A model generated the notes under the pieces. The model had not been told where the DNA came from. It ran no database searches and saw nothing but the letters and a program-made list of their open reading frames with translations. This document shows positions 12,001-23,290 of a stretch of 64,000 bases of DNA, in pieces; the stretch's first letter is position 1, and the number at the start of each line of letters is the position of its first letter. Made by a program: the position numbers and the translations under genes. The DNA comes from Parapristionchus giblindavisi. Lineage: Eukaryota > Nematoda > Chromadorea > Rhabditida > Diplogasteridae. The DNA is taken from positions 62,001 to 126,000 of the forward strand of contig CALSFV010000365.1 in assembly GCA_943737045.1 (NCBI GenBank), read 5' to 3'.

Positions 12001-15000
12001 TCTCATTTGCCTCTCCGCTGCCTCTCACCTAACCCGGCTGACCTTCGCCGCGCGCGCTTTGATATATAAAAGAGATCAGCATAGTTTCTGAACAATGCAA
12101 AACAGGAAATAGTCTCTTCTACAAATAAAACAAGTGATTTTTATATGCTCAATAGTTGTTATGAAATTTTTAAGAATACTTATTGGACTACAAAGCAGTA
12201 CTTGACGCATTATTATTTAGTGCAAAAGTTTATTTTTATTTTTTTCTTTTAAAAAAAATATAAAATATATAATATTTTCAGGCTACTCTCCGGCCACTAT
12301 GTCAGTACGCTGTATGTCGTAACAAAGGTGCGTTCAAGATCTGTTTTGTAAACTTTTTTTTAAAAGATTTGTGTTCAGAGAGCATTGCCAGAGCGGATAG
12401 TTTTAAATTAGCTCGTGGTGTGTTAACTATCGCTATCGATAATTTGTCGAAACAGTCTCAACTGACAGATTTAATACTTAGTTGTAGACACACCGTGTTA
12501 ATCAATATAATGATTAGCTTATAAGCAATTAGCGCAGAAGGGTAAGTCAGGGACAGGGGTTTTTTCTCGAAATTTCTTATTCTTCCGTCTCTAAGAGATT
12601 ATTTTCTCCATTGAAGAAAACGGCTGAACTTGATGATTGGAGTAGATGAAATCCCCGAAAACTTTGTGTATTCGTTCATCGGTCTAATTATTTTGTTTAA
12701 ATTCATCTCGCTTTCAGATTCTTTACGCGATGAATATCTTCGTGCAGTTTGTCATTCTCAACGCGTGCCTCAAAAGTGGCGAATACCTATTTTTCGGATT
12801 CCAAGTAAATTTGTATTTACAATATGATAGTGTTCACTTCTTACAATTTTAGCTTTATTATGGATGCAAACTTATAATTGCACACCATTACCTATTCATG
12901 TATATCATGATCACGTTCAATAAATAATGAGATTCATTCTCCAGCTGTTTTTTGTGCCCTCTCGCAATAATATTCTCAGCACAAATCGAATTATCGATCG
13001 ATAATCAGGTTCTGGCTGATCTCCATGCGGGCAGACCATGGACCGAGTCGGGCCATTTTCCAAGAGTGACTCTGTGCGACTTCGAAGTGCGCTATCTAGC
13101 CAATCTTAATAGGTTTGTTGCAATTCCCCTGGAAGGGATCAATAATCGATTTTGAAAATGCCCAATTTGTCTGATGCTCCTTCACTTTCCATAGCTCTCT
13201 GGAGAATATTTAAAGGTGCATTTCAAGTAAATTTGGCCATTCGTTCTGGCCACATTCTCTCGCAGAAAATAAAGTGAGATAGTGTTGCCACACTCAGAAA
13301 AATGAAGTGTTAATATGAACACCCATAGGTGTTCCGGTTGAAACTGTAATCCCCAATGTGTTCTAATTAACACCTTTTGAGGTGTAAATTGGAAAAAGGT
13401 GTAAATTGGAGCACATGGGGGTGTTCAATAGAACAATCTGACGTGTTCAATAGAACACATCAAAAAGCTGCATAGATTTTTACACATTTTTTTCTGAGTG
13501 CAGAGTGGAGAGTTTTACATTTGCAATGGGGTGTACCGGTGAAGTAATTTAAATCAGGCAGTTTTTCGTAAATATATCAAAACCACCAGTTCATCTACGT
13601 GCATGAGCTTTCACGGAAAGGGACGTCGCTGTGACTCAATTAAATAGGTGGGCGCGTGAAAACCAATTCTTTTTGCACACAGCCTTGCCTTCCCTTGCGG
13701 GACTTTGCGCATAGCTTTGCCTTGCAAAAATTGGTAAATTTCCAGTCAACTCTGCTAAAAAATGGCCATGCGCATAGCCTTGCCTTACAATTCCCCGATT
13801 AGCGCACAGCCTTTCCCCCAGCGTGCCCACCTATGCTCAATTCTTCTGATGCATACTTTTAGGTATACCGTCCAATGTGCACTGCTCATCAACATCATCA
13901 ACGAGAAGGTCTTCGCCTTTCTCTGGGTGTGGTATCTACTGTTGATGGGCGTAACGACGTGAGATTATTCATTGTATTAAAGGCACACCCCAAGCTAATT
14001 TGACTCTCCGCATTGGCAATACTCTCTCGCAGACAAAGAACGCGAGAGAGTGTGACCAGAGCGGAGAGTTTCAGATTAGCTTGGGGTGTCGCTTTAAAGC
14101 ATTCTCCGATACTGTGGAGTTCATACGGAGCGTCAATCCTTTCAATGGTCTCTTCATTGTGCACACTATTTCTCTGTTCTCTAACAACGAGAAAGTATTG
14201 CGCGTCGAAGAGACCATTGAGAGAGGTTACGCTCCCTTTAAAAGCCGCAAAAATAAACAGAATGAAAAAAAAACGCAAGAGAGTGTGTAAGACGAGGAGA
14301 GCCCTTTCTGCTTTTCCTTTTTTGAACTTTCGAACATAACTAAACTAATCAATCAATCAATCAATGTTTATCAGGTTCACACTGTGGTGTGCTGGGATAT
14401 GGTTGTAAGCCATTGGGAGTAGGGCATATTCCACCATCCTTTTCCGATTCTCTTCCTTAGGTCATCTCGCCAACGAGTAGGGGGGCTTTCCAACAGGTCT
14501 TCGAGAAGCATATTGATAGGGCACAAATAAAGGAATACGAGATTCATTGGCTGCACTTGCAATGCCTGGTGACTTCAAGTTCTATCTAGGGACATGTGAA
14601 AAACATAATATTAGATTATTTAAACGTCGATTGGATACCCACCCCAATATTGTCGAATTATCACTTTCTCAATGAATCCGGAGATTCTTCAATGATATCT
14701 CACCTCCCATTGTTCATTCAATTGCTGTTGCGCCTCGGGCGTAGATAAATTATTATTATTATAACCGCAGTGCGACTTCACGAAAAGAGAATTTTCCTCG
14801 TCATTTATAGGAGTCATATAACCTAGAATATTCTTGCCAACAACCACATTTCTTTTATGCACCAAACCATTACAGAATCTCCGCGATCATGTGGCTGTCC
14901 AGTACGATTCTTGTCGCGGAGAAAGTAGACTATGTCTCGAAATTCATGCAGGTTCAGTGTTCAGCATACTTTTTTGTTCAAAATAATATATTTTAAACAT

Positions 15001-16681
15001 AAGTAGATGGTACAATTGCTTGCACGAATTAGAAAATATTAGAGCGTTTTACTTTCCGCTCTGGCCACACTCTCACGCTTTGTTTGACTACGAGAGTGTA
15101 TTGCCAATGCAGAGAGTAAAATTAGCTTGGGGAGTCTTAAAGGGAACGTAACCTCACTCAATGGTCTCTCCATTGCGCACACTATTTCTCTGTTCTCTAA
15201 CAACGAGAGAGCATTGCGCGTCGAAGAGACCATTGAGTGAGGTTACGCTCCCTTTAAAAAAGCATTCAAGTGATTAATTATAAATTTGCATAATTGTTCG
15301 TCCTTACAGATAGCCCAGTCCAGTGATAGTAGGAAGGAGTGCAAATACATGAATGGAGGAAAGGCGAGTATTCAATCAATAATATAGTGTTCAAAAGTTA
15401 CGAAAAGAAAAGAAATAGAGGCGAGAGAGTGTGGAAAATTAAGAGAGTTTTCACTGTTTCTCTTTCCTTTTCGCAACTTTTGAACAGAACATTAATCTAT
15501 CATTGCTTTTTCGTTCATAGCGTACAACGTGACATAGATCATCGAAATGCATAGATTTCTTTATTTTTTCGCGTTTGTTTTGGATATTTTTAGTATTAGA
15601 AACGCAAATATCATAACTGTTCATGTCTACACACATTCGGATAAGTTTCATAGTTTCTTGATAAAAGCTCTTTCGTATTTTCTTTGCTCAAAGATCGATC
15701 AAGGTTCGTGCATTACTGTCCCTTATCCATAAGCTTTTATACTATGCATTGACGGTGCCGCTCCGGTTCAACGGTTCCGGTGTCTAGAACCGAGGGTCGA
15801 AACACCGGACCGTAGATTTTGACATAGTCGCATATCTTTCCTTTCTATTTGTCTTTGGCACAACTTCCTTTTTTGTCTTGCCTTTTTGTCTATCTTCATA
15901 ATTTCTCCTTTCACATATTCCCATAACCCCTTATATTCTTCCAATTATCACCGTCATTCCAGTGATGGGACTTCGAGTGCCCTGAGAAACGGGATTAACC
16001 TTTTTTTTCAGCCATCCTCCCCGGAAACCTCCTACTCCGTTCTCTCGTACGCTCCACATCTTCTCGACCGATTTGTTCTCCAATTCTTGCGTACAGATGG
16101 TGTCTTCATCCTGCGAATGATGGCCAATCACTCGGGAGATCTGGTCGTCGTTCAGGTATAGTCGTTAGTATAGCTACGTTACAGATTGTCAAAATACGAC
16201 AGTCCCTCCTCCCCCCCCCCCCCCCGACAGTGGCCGTATGCATGAACAACGGAAAACCGTTTTCCGGGAAAATGTGACGTCATTAGCGTAGGCGGAGGAT
16301 TTTTGGAAAATGCCACGCCGACGTCACATTTTCCTGGAAAACGGTTTTCCGTTGTTCATGCATACGGCCACAGAATAAAACGACGCAGATGAGATGTTGC
16401 TGAAAGGACCGAGATTTTATTGTCGAAAAAATGACTATCAGTTCACAGATGCGTTAAAAAAAATTTCTTTAAATTATCTCATGCCTCGGGCGTTGATAAA
16501 ATAATTAATTTATGCCGATTCATTTTCTCCTCAGGTGGTCCGATCTCTGTGGCGAGAGTTCCGCGAGCGCAACTGGCGAGAGTTCGCGGAGTTCGAGGAG
16601 CTCAAGGAGGGAGCTGCGGCCGCCTATCGGAGTAAGCCCTATCAGCAAGGAGTGCCACCGCGACCTTCTGTTATCACGTGA
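9070..16681 (+). CDS. Innexin (gap-junction channel protein)
   Basis: Exons: 9070-9146, 9198-9261, 10326-10470, 11095-11199, 11420-11493, 11639-11742, 12282-12327, 12718-12804, 13009-13112, 13863-13958, 14876-14951, 15310-15363, 16012-16155, 16535-16681. They join in one frame into 1323 nt, 440 residues, the usual innexin length. Innexins form hexameric hemichannels that couple neighbouring cells in invertebrates.

Hallmarks seen: the YYQWVPF motif at residues 101-107 entering the second membrane helix; paired extracellular cysteines C55 and C73 in loop 1, C257 and C274 in loop 2; a first hydrophobic helix near residues 30-46 and a fourth near 285-310; the DGVFILR block after it. The start follows a candidate trans-splice acceptor. 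All introns are GT-AG except intron 12, where only a GC donor (AAG|GCGAGT at 15364) keeps the frame. Introns hold many mobile elements. The exact paralog cannot be decided here. Confidence 0.96.
9316..9706. mobile_element. Palindromic MITE, TGGCGCAC ends, TTAA-flanked
   Basis: Lies in innexin intron 2. The ends are TGGCGCACTAAAAAATAG and its complement, with TTAA at 9312-9315 and 9707-9710. The interior words (GGAAAACGGAAAATGGCGAC, AATTTGAATTCGCG) mark it as a relative of the elements at 1289-1604 and 9852-10197. Confidence 0.8.
9852..10197. mobile_element. Palindromic MITE, TGGCTCGTTAAAA ends
   Basis: A second element in innexin intron 2, about 346 bp, very close in sequence to 1289-1604. 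The ends TGGCTCGTTAAAAAATAGTG and their complement match perfectly. No clear target duplication. Confidence 0.8.
10658..10909 (-). pseudogene. Non-LTR retrotransposon RT C-terminal relic
   Basis: Antisense in innexin intron 3. The frame reads RDATKLKDW, then [18 protein letters not shown], then [20 protein letters not shown] and stops. The [KR]WxWAxHxxRMxDxRW...GRPPxRWxDD block is the familiar C-terminal tail of RTE-like reverse-transcriptase proteins in nematodes and other animals. The rest of the element is missing, so this is a 5'-truncated relic. Confidence 0.7.
11850..12165 (+). repeat. Promoter-bearing, LTR-like dispersed repeat
   Basis: In innexin intron 6. It shares several blocks in the same order with 23935-24240: GTGCGTATAAAATGTACTTG, CTCTCCGCTGCCTCTC, CCCGGCTGACCTTCGCCGCG, a TATATAAAAGAGATC TATA-like box, and ATGCAAAACA. 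Two sequence-related copies with a TATA box but no coding body suggest solo LTRs. Ends and target duplications were not resolved. Confidence 0.45.
13214..13537. mobile_element. TTAA-type MITE interrupted by a second MITE
   Basis: In innexin intron 9. The outer left end (after TTAA at 13210) and the right half belong to the same family as 13981-14093. The word that normally reads GTTGCCAGAGCGG is split: a 210-bp palindrome, 13291-13500, with ends CACTCAGAAAAA / TTTTTCTGAGTG sits inside, flanked by CA on each side (13289-13290, 13501-13502). The right outer end has decayed. Confidence 0.7.
13981..14093. mobile_element. TTAA-flanked palindromic MITE
   Basis: Innexin intron 10. Ends AGGCACACCCCAAGC / GCTTGGGGTGTCGCT, flanked by TTAA at 13977-13980 and 14094-14097, 113 bp long. 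A diverged neighbour with the words CAATGGTCTCT and GAGACCATTGAGAGAGG follows directly at about 14100-14243. Confidence 0.8.
14374..14505 (-). pseudogene. Second RT C-terminal relic
   Basis: Antisense in innexin intron 10. It reads [20 protein letters not shown] and ends at a stop, matching the RWRDD tail of the relic at 10658-10909. Only about 40 residues are recognisable. Confidence 0.55.
15141..15253. mobile_element. TTAA-flanked palindromic MITE, AGGGAACG ends
   Basis: Innexin intron 11. A 113-bp element with ends AGGGAACGTAACCTCACTC / GAGTGAGGTTACGCTCCCT, and TTAA at 15137-15140 and 15254-15257. A truncated AGGCACACC-type element lies immediately upstream (about 15031-15136). Confidence 0.75.
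16231..16370. mobile_element. TGGCCGTATGC MITE with CAG duplication
   Basis: Innexin intron 13. A 140-bp hairpin with ends TGGCCGTATGCATGAAC / GTTCATGCATACGGCCA, flanked by CAG at 16228-16230 and 16371-16373. A second copy is at 59487-59627 with the same CAG flanks. A poly-C run of about 16 precedes it. Confidence 0.85.
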
Positions 16682-16808
16682 GACATTTGGCTTGTCACAG
16701 CACGCTTTTATGCTTTTTTGCAGTAGCTATGATCATTTTTGGCGAAGATTAGGTGCAGAAACCTTACTTTTTCAATAATTTACTCTCCGCTCTAACCATT
16801 TATTTATC

Positions 16809-18772
16809 GGGGGTATGACAAAACCGCAACGACAAAAGCGCAACTCGCCAAAAACGACAAAAGCGCAAAAATAATAAGCGCAAGCGACAAAAGCGCAACT
16901 CGCGATAACTTCGGCCAGAGTTGTCCAATCATGGTCAGGTTGGTCATTTTGAACTCCTTAGCCTCAGGTCTATTACGTCATGAATTGATCTTTGATCTCT
17001 GGCTCCTCAACGACAAAAGCGCAACTCGAGCTATCTCGGCTCAGAGTAATGCTAGAAACTTCGGGGTGGGCTCATACGAAACCTCGGGGCCTCGGTCATC
17101 CCGTAAAAAGTTGATCTTTGATCTATGGCCCCTCAACGACAAAAGCGCAACTCGAGCTATCTCGGCTCAGAGTAATGCTAGACATTTCGGGGTGGGCTCA
17201 TACGAAACCTCGGGGCCTCGGTCATCCCGTAAAAAGTTGATCTTTGATCTATGGCCCTCAACGACAAAAGCGCAACTCGAGCTATCTCGGCTCAGAGTAA
17301 TGCTAGACACTTCGGGGTGGGTTCATACGAAGCCTCAGGACCTGCGCCATCCCGCATTGTAAACTACCGTAATCTACCGTAACCCGGTTCGGTGGGTCAG
17401 ATCAAGTGCGATGGGTCAGATTTCACTAAAAATTGTCCAAATGGTTACTATGTGCGTGGTATGATTATGAGTTCTTGCAAACTACCGTAATCTACCGTAA
17501 CCCGGTTCGGTGGGTCAGATCAAGTGCGATGGGTCAGATTTCACTAAAAATTTTCCAAATGGTTACTATGTGCGTGGTATGAATATGAGTTATTGTAAAC
17601 TACCGTAACGCGGTTCGGTGGGTCAGATCAAGTGCGATGGGTCAGATTTCACTAAAAATTGTCCAAATGGTTACTATGTGCGTGGTATGAATATGAGTTA
17701 TTGTAAACTACCGTAACCCGGTTCGGTGGGTCAGATCAAGTGCGGTGTGTCAGATTTCACAAAAAATTGTCGGAATAACCACTGCGTGTGCGATATCATT
17801 AGGAGTTATTGTAAACTACCGTAATCTACCATAACCTGGTTCGGTGGGTCAGATCACATCTGATGGGTCAGATTTCACTAAAAAAGTGTCCAAATGATTG
17901 TTTACAATAACTCATAATTATACCACGCGCATAGTAACTATTTTGACAATTTTGAGTGAAATCTGACCCATCGCACTTCATCTGACCCACCGAACCGCGT
18001 TACGGTAGATTACGGTAGTTTACAATAACTCATAATGATATCGCACACGCAGTGGTTATTCCGACATTTTTTGGTGAAATATGACCCATCGCACTTGATC
18101 TGACCCACCGAACCGGGTTACGGTAGTTTATAATAACTCATAATCATACCACGCTCATAGTAGCCATTTGGACAATTTTTAGTGAAATCTGACCCATCGC
18201 ACTTGATCTGACCCACCGAACCGGGTTACGGTAGATTACGGTAGTTTGCAATAACTCATAATCATACCACGCACATAGTAACCATTTGGACACTTTTTAC
18301 TGAAATCTGACCCATCGCACTTGGTCTGACCCACCGAACCGGGTTACGGTAGATTACGGTAGTTTACAATGCGGGATGGCGCAGGTCCTGAGGTTTCGTA
18401 TGAGCCCACCCCGAAGTGTCTAGCATCACTCTGAGCCGAGATAGCTCGAGTTGCGCTTTTGTCGTTGAGGAGCCAGAGATCAAAGATCAACTTGTAACGG
18501 GATGGCCGAGGCCCCGAGGTTTCGTATGAGCCCACCCCGAAGTGTCTAGCATCACTCGAAGCCGATATAGCTCGAGTTGCGCTTTTGTCGTTGAGGAGCC
18601 AGAGATCAAAGATCAATTCATGACGTAATAGACCTGAGGCTAAGGAGTTCAAAATGACCAACCTGATCATGATTGGACAACTCTGGCCGAAGTTATCGCG
18701 AGTTGCGCTTTTGTCGCTTGCGCTTTTTTTACCCCATTTGCGCTTTTGTCGTTGCGGTTTTGTCATACTCCC
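16809..18772. mobile_element. Foldback element 1 (8-bp target duplication)
   Basis: A 1964-bp palindromic element. Ends are GGGGGTATGACAAAACC and GGTTTTGTCATACTCCC, with an exact 8-bp duplication TATTTATC at 16801-16808 and 18773-18780. Each arm has an outer module built on CAACGACAAAAGCGCAACTC, tandem with a period near 126 bp, then an inner module of about 107-118 bp built on CTACCGTAACCCGGTTCGG and GGGTCAGATTTCACT. The repeats turn over near 17890. Because 126 is divisible by three, the outer module stays open as a 42-residue repeat in both arms; I do not regard it as a gene. Confidence 0.9.
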
Positions 18773-19231
18773 TATTTATCATACAAAGTGAAGCTGTTTC
18801 AACAACTAAATTCGATTAAAATGAAAAAAATTTGCACAATGAGATTTGTTTTTTTAACCATTTTTCGCCCACTTTGTTTCATCTCCTCACAACTTTTTTG
18901 CTGTTTTTGCTGTGTTCCTTAAGTTTTATTCAGAAATAGAGAAAATAAAACAAAAATGCGCGCTGTCATGAGAGTTTGTTGATACTTTCTTTTCTTGACT
19001 TTTCATATATTTTGAGAAAGAACATTGAATGGGCGTGCTGACTATAACTATTACTATGACTATGTCAAATACAAAAGGCACTTTTATCTTGTTTGTGAGA
19101 GAATATAGAATAATTGGTTTACGTCTCTGAATATACATCTAAGTATATATTACTTCTATATTACTTCTATATTAACATATTATATATTACTTCTATGAAT
19201 TTACATATAAGTGAATAGGTTTGGTGAGTAC

Positions 19232-19439
19232 ATGAAAGATAGAGGCCATCCGATGTTGTGAGTGTTGTTAGCGAAGTCTTATTCAAGAATAGTGTGCTGA
19301 ATGATGAGTGGGTGAGCTAAATTTTTTCAATCGATAAATCCTAAATTTCAGAGGACAAAATCACCGATTCGTCACCATGAGCAATCCGGTTGCGACGATC
19401 ATGTCCGATTCCATCAAGAGTATCGAAGAATTCACCTGA
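19232..19439 (+). CDS. Very small spliced ORF, doubtful
   Basis: Two blocks, 19232-19257 and 19352-19439, join through a GTGAGT donor and a TTTCAG acceptor into a 37-residue frame starting MKDRGHPM and ending SIKSIEEFT. No similarity recognised. The second block alone could be a terminal exon of something else. Confidence 0.2.
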
Positions 19440-20420
19440 GCATACTGTAGCTCTATCCGTTCGAGACCTCGCATTCTTCAAATTTGTAGTTTTTTTTTCC
19501 AATTTTCCGCTCTGTATTATCATATCGATTGGTGTTTTACATTCTTTCTTCTTATGATATAACGGGTGTGTTTTTAAATGTATTATATGCCGTAATTTGT
19601 CGTTTATGTTTTGTCAATTGCGTTTATGGGTATGATAGTGTCGTTCAGAATTTTATAGAAAAATAATAAAAATAAAGGAAATTAAAAGAGTTCGCCTCTT
19701 GTACATGATGAATACTAACCTCAAACTGAAGAACTTGTACTTGATGGGAAGAAAACCTCAAACAGCCTGTCAATCTTCTTGAAGGAAAGTGATTCTTTTG
19801 TGAATTTTATTGGTGGATTCTTTTTTTTATAATATTCACAATCAATCTGTTGACAACACCATAGCCATGTACATGTAATTGAGTAGTCTAAAAAATAACC
19901 TTGGAAATATTTTTTCCTGATGCACTTTGTTGGTTAGTTCTTATAGATAACTCGTCATATGTCATCACCGCGTACAATTCCATCGGAAACGTTGAATCGG
20001 CAACTCGGCATGACAAAACGAAGAAAAAAGAGCAATAGATCATAAGATCAAAGGAAGAAGATTACGAAGATGACAAAAAATATATTTTACTACTGAAACA
20101 GCAACCACAAAAAAATAGAATAAATATATTAAATAATTTAAAGAATTTAAACCAAAAGCAACGATTTAGATTGATTCTCGCGTTGTAAATAACAAATAAT
20201 TATCGTTGCTTTCATTTACACTAAAGCCAACGGAACCTTCGATCATATTAAGACTAAAATGGCAGTAAACTTTCATTGGACCAGTAACGTAAAACAGAAG
20301 AAAACATGCATTGTGACCCACGCGTGATTTCGTTCTCATCTCTTTTCTTCTGCTCCTTCATCGTGCACTATCCTGACTATATTCTGATCAATCGTTATCA
20401 TCAATGATTTTCACAAACAG

Positions 20421-20701
20421 TTTATGATTGGTCCAAAATCGAAACCCTGTTGAACAGACCACTGCAATCTTTATCAGCTTCATTCAGTTTTGTCATATGC
20501 CTCAATCGAATCTTAATCGGTCTGAGCGCAGTCGAAAACGTCCCAAAGCTCTACTACACTCTGCTGGCCATATTGATGATAAGCCTTATCATTGATAAAC
20601 TTCCAAGAGTCCCTGCAGTCACAAGTCAGACACATCATACTGGATATTTATCACATACCAGCATTTTGGCAATGTGCCAAGAAAATGCTCTCGCTGTCTG
20701 A
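20421..20701 (+). CDS. Possible third member of the small membrane-protein family
   Basis: An open stretch after a CACAAACAG acceptor, ending with TGA at 20699-20701. It reads KIETLLNR, then SFSFVICLNRIL, then ENVPKLYYTLLAILMISLII. The order of elements (METVL-like start, SFVI-CL helix, FK/PK then L, second helix) resembles the two genes at 21172 and 23291, but here both helices lie in one exon and no ATG is in frame downstream of the acceptor. It could be an intron-less decayed copy or an upstream exon is missing. The likeness is weak and judged by eye. Confidence 0.3.
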
Positions 20702-21022
20702 TCCTCTCGGTTTGCGTGCATTCTCATCGCCTTTCGTTTTCTCTAAAGACATAGTGAGAATTTAACGGGGTAATCAAGATCTTGTCAGAAGAACACGTAA
20801 ACGTTTCTTCATGGTGCAGTGATATATCGTTTTTGGACTGAAAAAAGAAAAAGTGTGCGAGACGCCCACTGTAATGAATGACTGAAAGCAATCGTATAAA
20901 ACTGAAATTGATATCTCAAACGAGCATATAAAAGCAGATCGTGCATTCTAGAAGGACTATTTTGACTTTGTCCATTTGAACATTTGTTTGGACTTGTATG
21001 CATGTTCCTCTAATGCGGTTGA

Positions 21023-21124
21023 ACATTTTCAAAACGTGCGCACGCTGTAACCTCCGCCGTAACGTCTTAGCAACGTCTCCGTCGTTACGGCGGAGGTTAC
21101 TGCGTGCGCACGTTTTGAAAATGT
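21023..21124. mobile_element. Hairpin MITE upstream of a small gene
   Basis: A 102-bp near-perfect palindrome with ends ACATTTTCAAAACGTGCGCA / TGCGCACGTTTTGAAAATGT and a GTAACCTCCGCCGTAACG inner arm. It ends 48 bases before the start codon of the gene at 21172, so it lies in the putative promoter or outron. Confidence 0.8.
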
Positions 21125-21171
21125 AACACCGGATAACGTTTCATATCGAAATTACTTGAAAATTTTCAGAC

Positions 21172-22094
21172 ATGGAAACCGTACTCACTTTTCATCAGAT
21201 TCCCAGAGTGCAAAGGATTTTCTTGAGTAATCATTTAATTATATCGTTTTGATTTTTTAAATGTATTAACATATTTGTAAACAATTCTCCATAAGTTGGA
21301 TGTTACTATTGGATGATTGCTTATGAAAGACTGAAGATATGATAACGATTTAGCTCGTTTTATGTCTATTCTTTCAATTTTAGTGTCATTCGTAATAATT
21401 TGCTTGATTGATCACTTTTCACTGCACGAAGGATTAGGCATATTCAAGGTTTGAGAAAGTATTTGTTATTTTTATTATTTGCAAGTAATCAAATGTTTCT
21501 TATTTCTTGATGTTTTTGCAACGTTTCTCTCGATATTTTTGAATAATCACCTTTTACTTGGTAAACAGTGATTAATTTTCATTTCTGACAGACTTATCAT
21601 TACTTATCATTCAAGAATAAGGAATTGCAAACACAGCGTTCTCATGACTTTCAAAGCAAGAACGACCGCTCAACATACAAACTCTCTCGAATACAATGGT
21701 CTCTCCTTTGTCTTGCTTTGGAAGAAAAATGGCTTGGACCAGAATACTGTGCAAAGCACATAATGATTTTTCAGCTTGCTGAATTCGTGATGCGAGGCAT
21801 CGTTCACGCCTTCCTTTTCAACCTTACTTTGGAATACATTTATTGGCTACTGATCGTCCCTTTTGAAGTTAGGGTACGTTTCAAGGTATCGTATTCCATT
21901 ATTCTGTTGAATAGTAACAAAGGGAAATCACAATCAGAAAAAAAATGTCCTTGTTTTATTAACTATCTCGCCTTCTTTTCTTTTCCTTTCATGGCTTTTA
22001 ACGCCACATAATTTTTTTCTTAAATCAAGACTCTTTTTTTGTATTTTTATTTTAATCTCGCTTTATATTCCAGATGAACAAGAAGGTGGACTAA
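21172..22094 (+). CDS. Small two-helix membrane protein, family unknown (paralog A)
   Basis: Exons 21172-21226, 21384-21448, 21775-21873 and 22074-22094 join into 240 nt, 79 residues. The protein starts METVLTFHQIPRVQRIFL, has a hydrophobic segment SFVIICLIDHF at about 20-30 and a second, AFLFNLTLEYIYWLLIVPF at about 52-70, and ends in a short basic tail MNKKVD. The start codon lies two bases after a TTTTCAG acceptor at 21169, a likely trans-splice site. Paralog B (23291-23853) has the same four-exon plan: intron 1 in phase 1 before the S-F dipeptide, intron 2 in phase 0 after F-K, intron 3 in phase 0 before a very short last exon. Intron 2 contains the 120-bp segment also found at 776-895. 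I do not recognise the family; two short helices suggest a membrane micro-protein. Confidence 0.7.
21632..21751. repeat. 120-bp segment identical to 776-895
   Basis: Same-orientation exact copy of 776-895, inside intron 2 of paralog A and ending 23 bases before the exon 3 acceptor. Confidence 0.85.
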
Positions 22095-23290
22095 CTCCAA
22101 GCAAAGTGCGCAATCATCGTCATATCTCGTCTGTCTATACATTGTCTTTTCTATACATATTGCCAAAGATATAAATGCTCATCCTGAATAAAAAAAAATA
22201 ATAATAATAATGCTAACATAAAATGAATGTTTATTTCGGTCAAACGTATTTTATATGAATTTGTTATTAGCAATTGCTAACAGGAAAAAGTGTTTTTTTT
22301 TTCAATTTTCTACCGGAAAAGTGGATAAACCGATTCTCCTTCCTAGTTTCTTGACGCAGTCACATGGTAGGAATTACGAAGAAATATTTTTCGCTTATCA
22401 ATAACCATGATCAGGAACGAGAAGATAATGATATCAATTTGTTTGTGCTTTAAACACCCACGTAAACTTCGTACTCGACAAGTGTGGGTATCTGTAGTCT
22501 GTAGCGGGTGAGGGTTTGGGTGTACCTAAATCAAGAGATTTCAATGAGGGCTTACAAGAGAAATATTACAATCGACTAAAAACCAGAAGCAACACAATCG
22601 TGCCATCGTAAAGTCATTTTTTTCTCCAGCAAACTTACGTTGCACATTTACAGTATATATTTTTCGCTTAAAATCAATAATGCTAACTATGAGGGTGTAA
22701 GTTGCAGTGCTCACTCTGGTATTTCAAAACTTATAGTATACTTATCATTTTCACTGTTCTTTCACTTGAAGTAAACTTCAAGTCAGGGACATATTTTAAG
22801 TAGAATTTAAGTTTTGAAATAACAGAGTTACAACGGTAAACTGCATACTGCTGCCACACACCTTCTATCCCTTCCTTCTTTAACTCGATTTTCTCAGCGA
22901 TACTCCACTTTCTCTCTCGCACATGAGAGTACTTAACGTCATCTTATTAATAATAATAAGTCATCCTTTTTTGTGTTATCAATTTTCCTCATTATCAGGA
23001 AGTTTCTCTCTCGTCACAATTCCTCAGTTTTGCGTTTTCAGTCTCTTCCTTGTAATGTAAGGGGCGGAGCCTAGAATATTCCGAGTACTCGATACTTCGT
23101 CCTCATCTCAGTCGAAGAATATGAGCGACTCGGAACTTTAGAGTTTCTCCTTGAAATTATCCTTTTTTTTTGTTTTGTACAATTGTCTCGTTTTTTCCTT
23201 GTACTTTTTTCCCATTCTGTATGATTTTCTAGACTGACCAAATTGTTGTAAATATAATTTTAAAATTATTGAAATTGAATATTTTCGCAG
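22095..23290. other. Intergenic region between paralogs A and B
   Basis: AT-rich, no gene seen. It holds one palindrome at 22713-22828 (ends ACTCTGGTATTTCAAAACTT and complement), a diverged member of the ACTCTGGTATTT family seen at 27011, 27568 and 45016. Confidence 0.6.

Noticed and set aside
17360..18350. Regular repeats of about 110-120 bp that could suggest a CRISPR-like array
   Set aside because: Units are near-identical with no unique spacers, they invert at the centre, and the genome is eukaryotic; they are the core of a foldback element.
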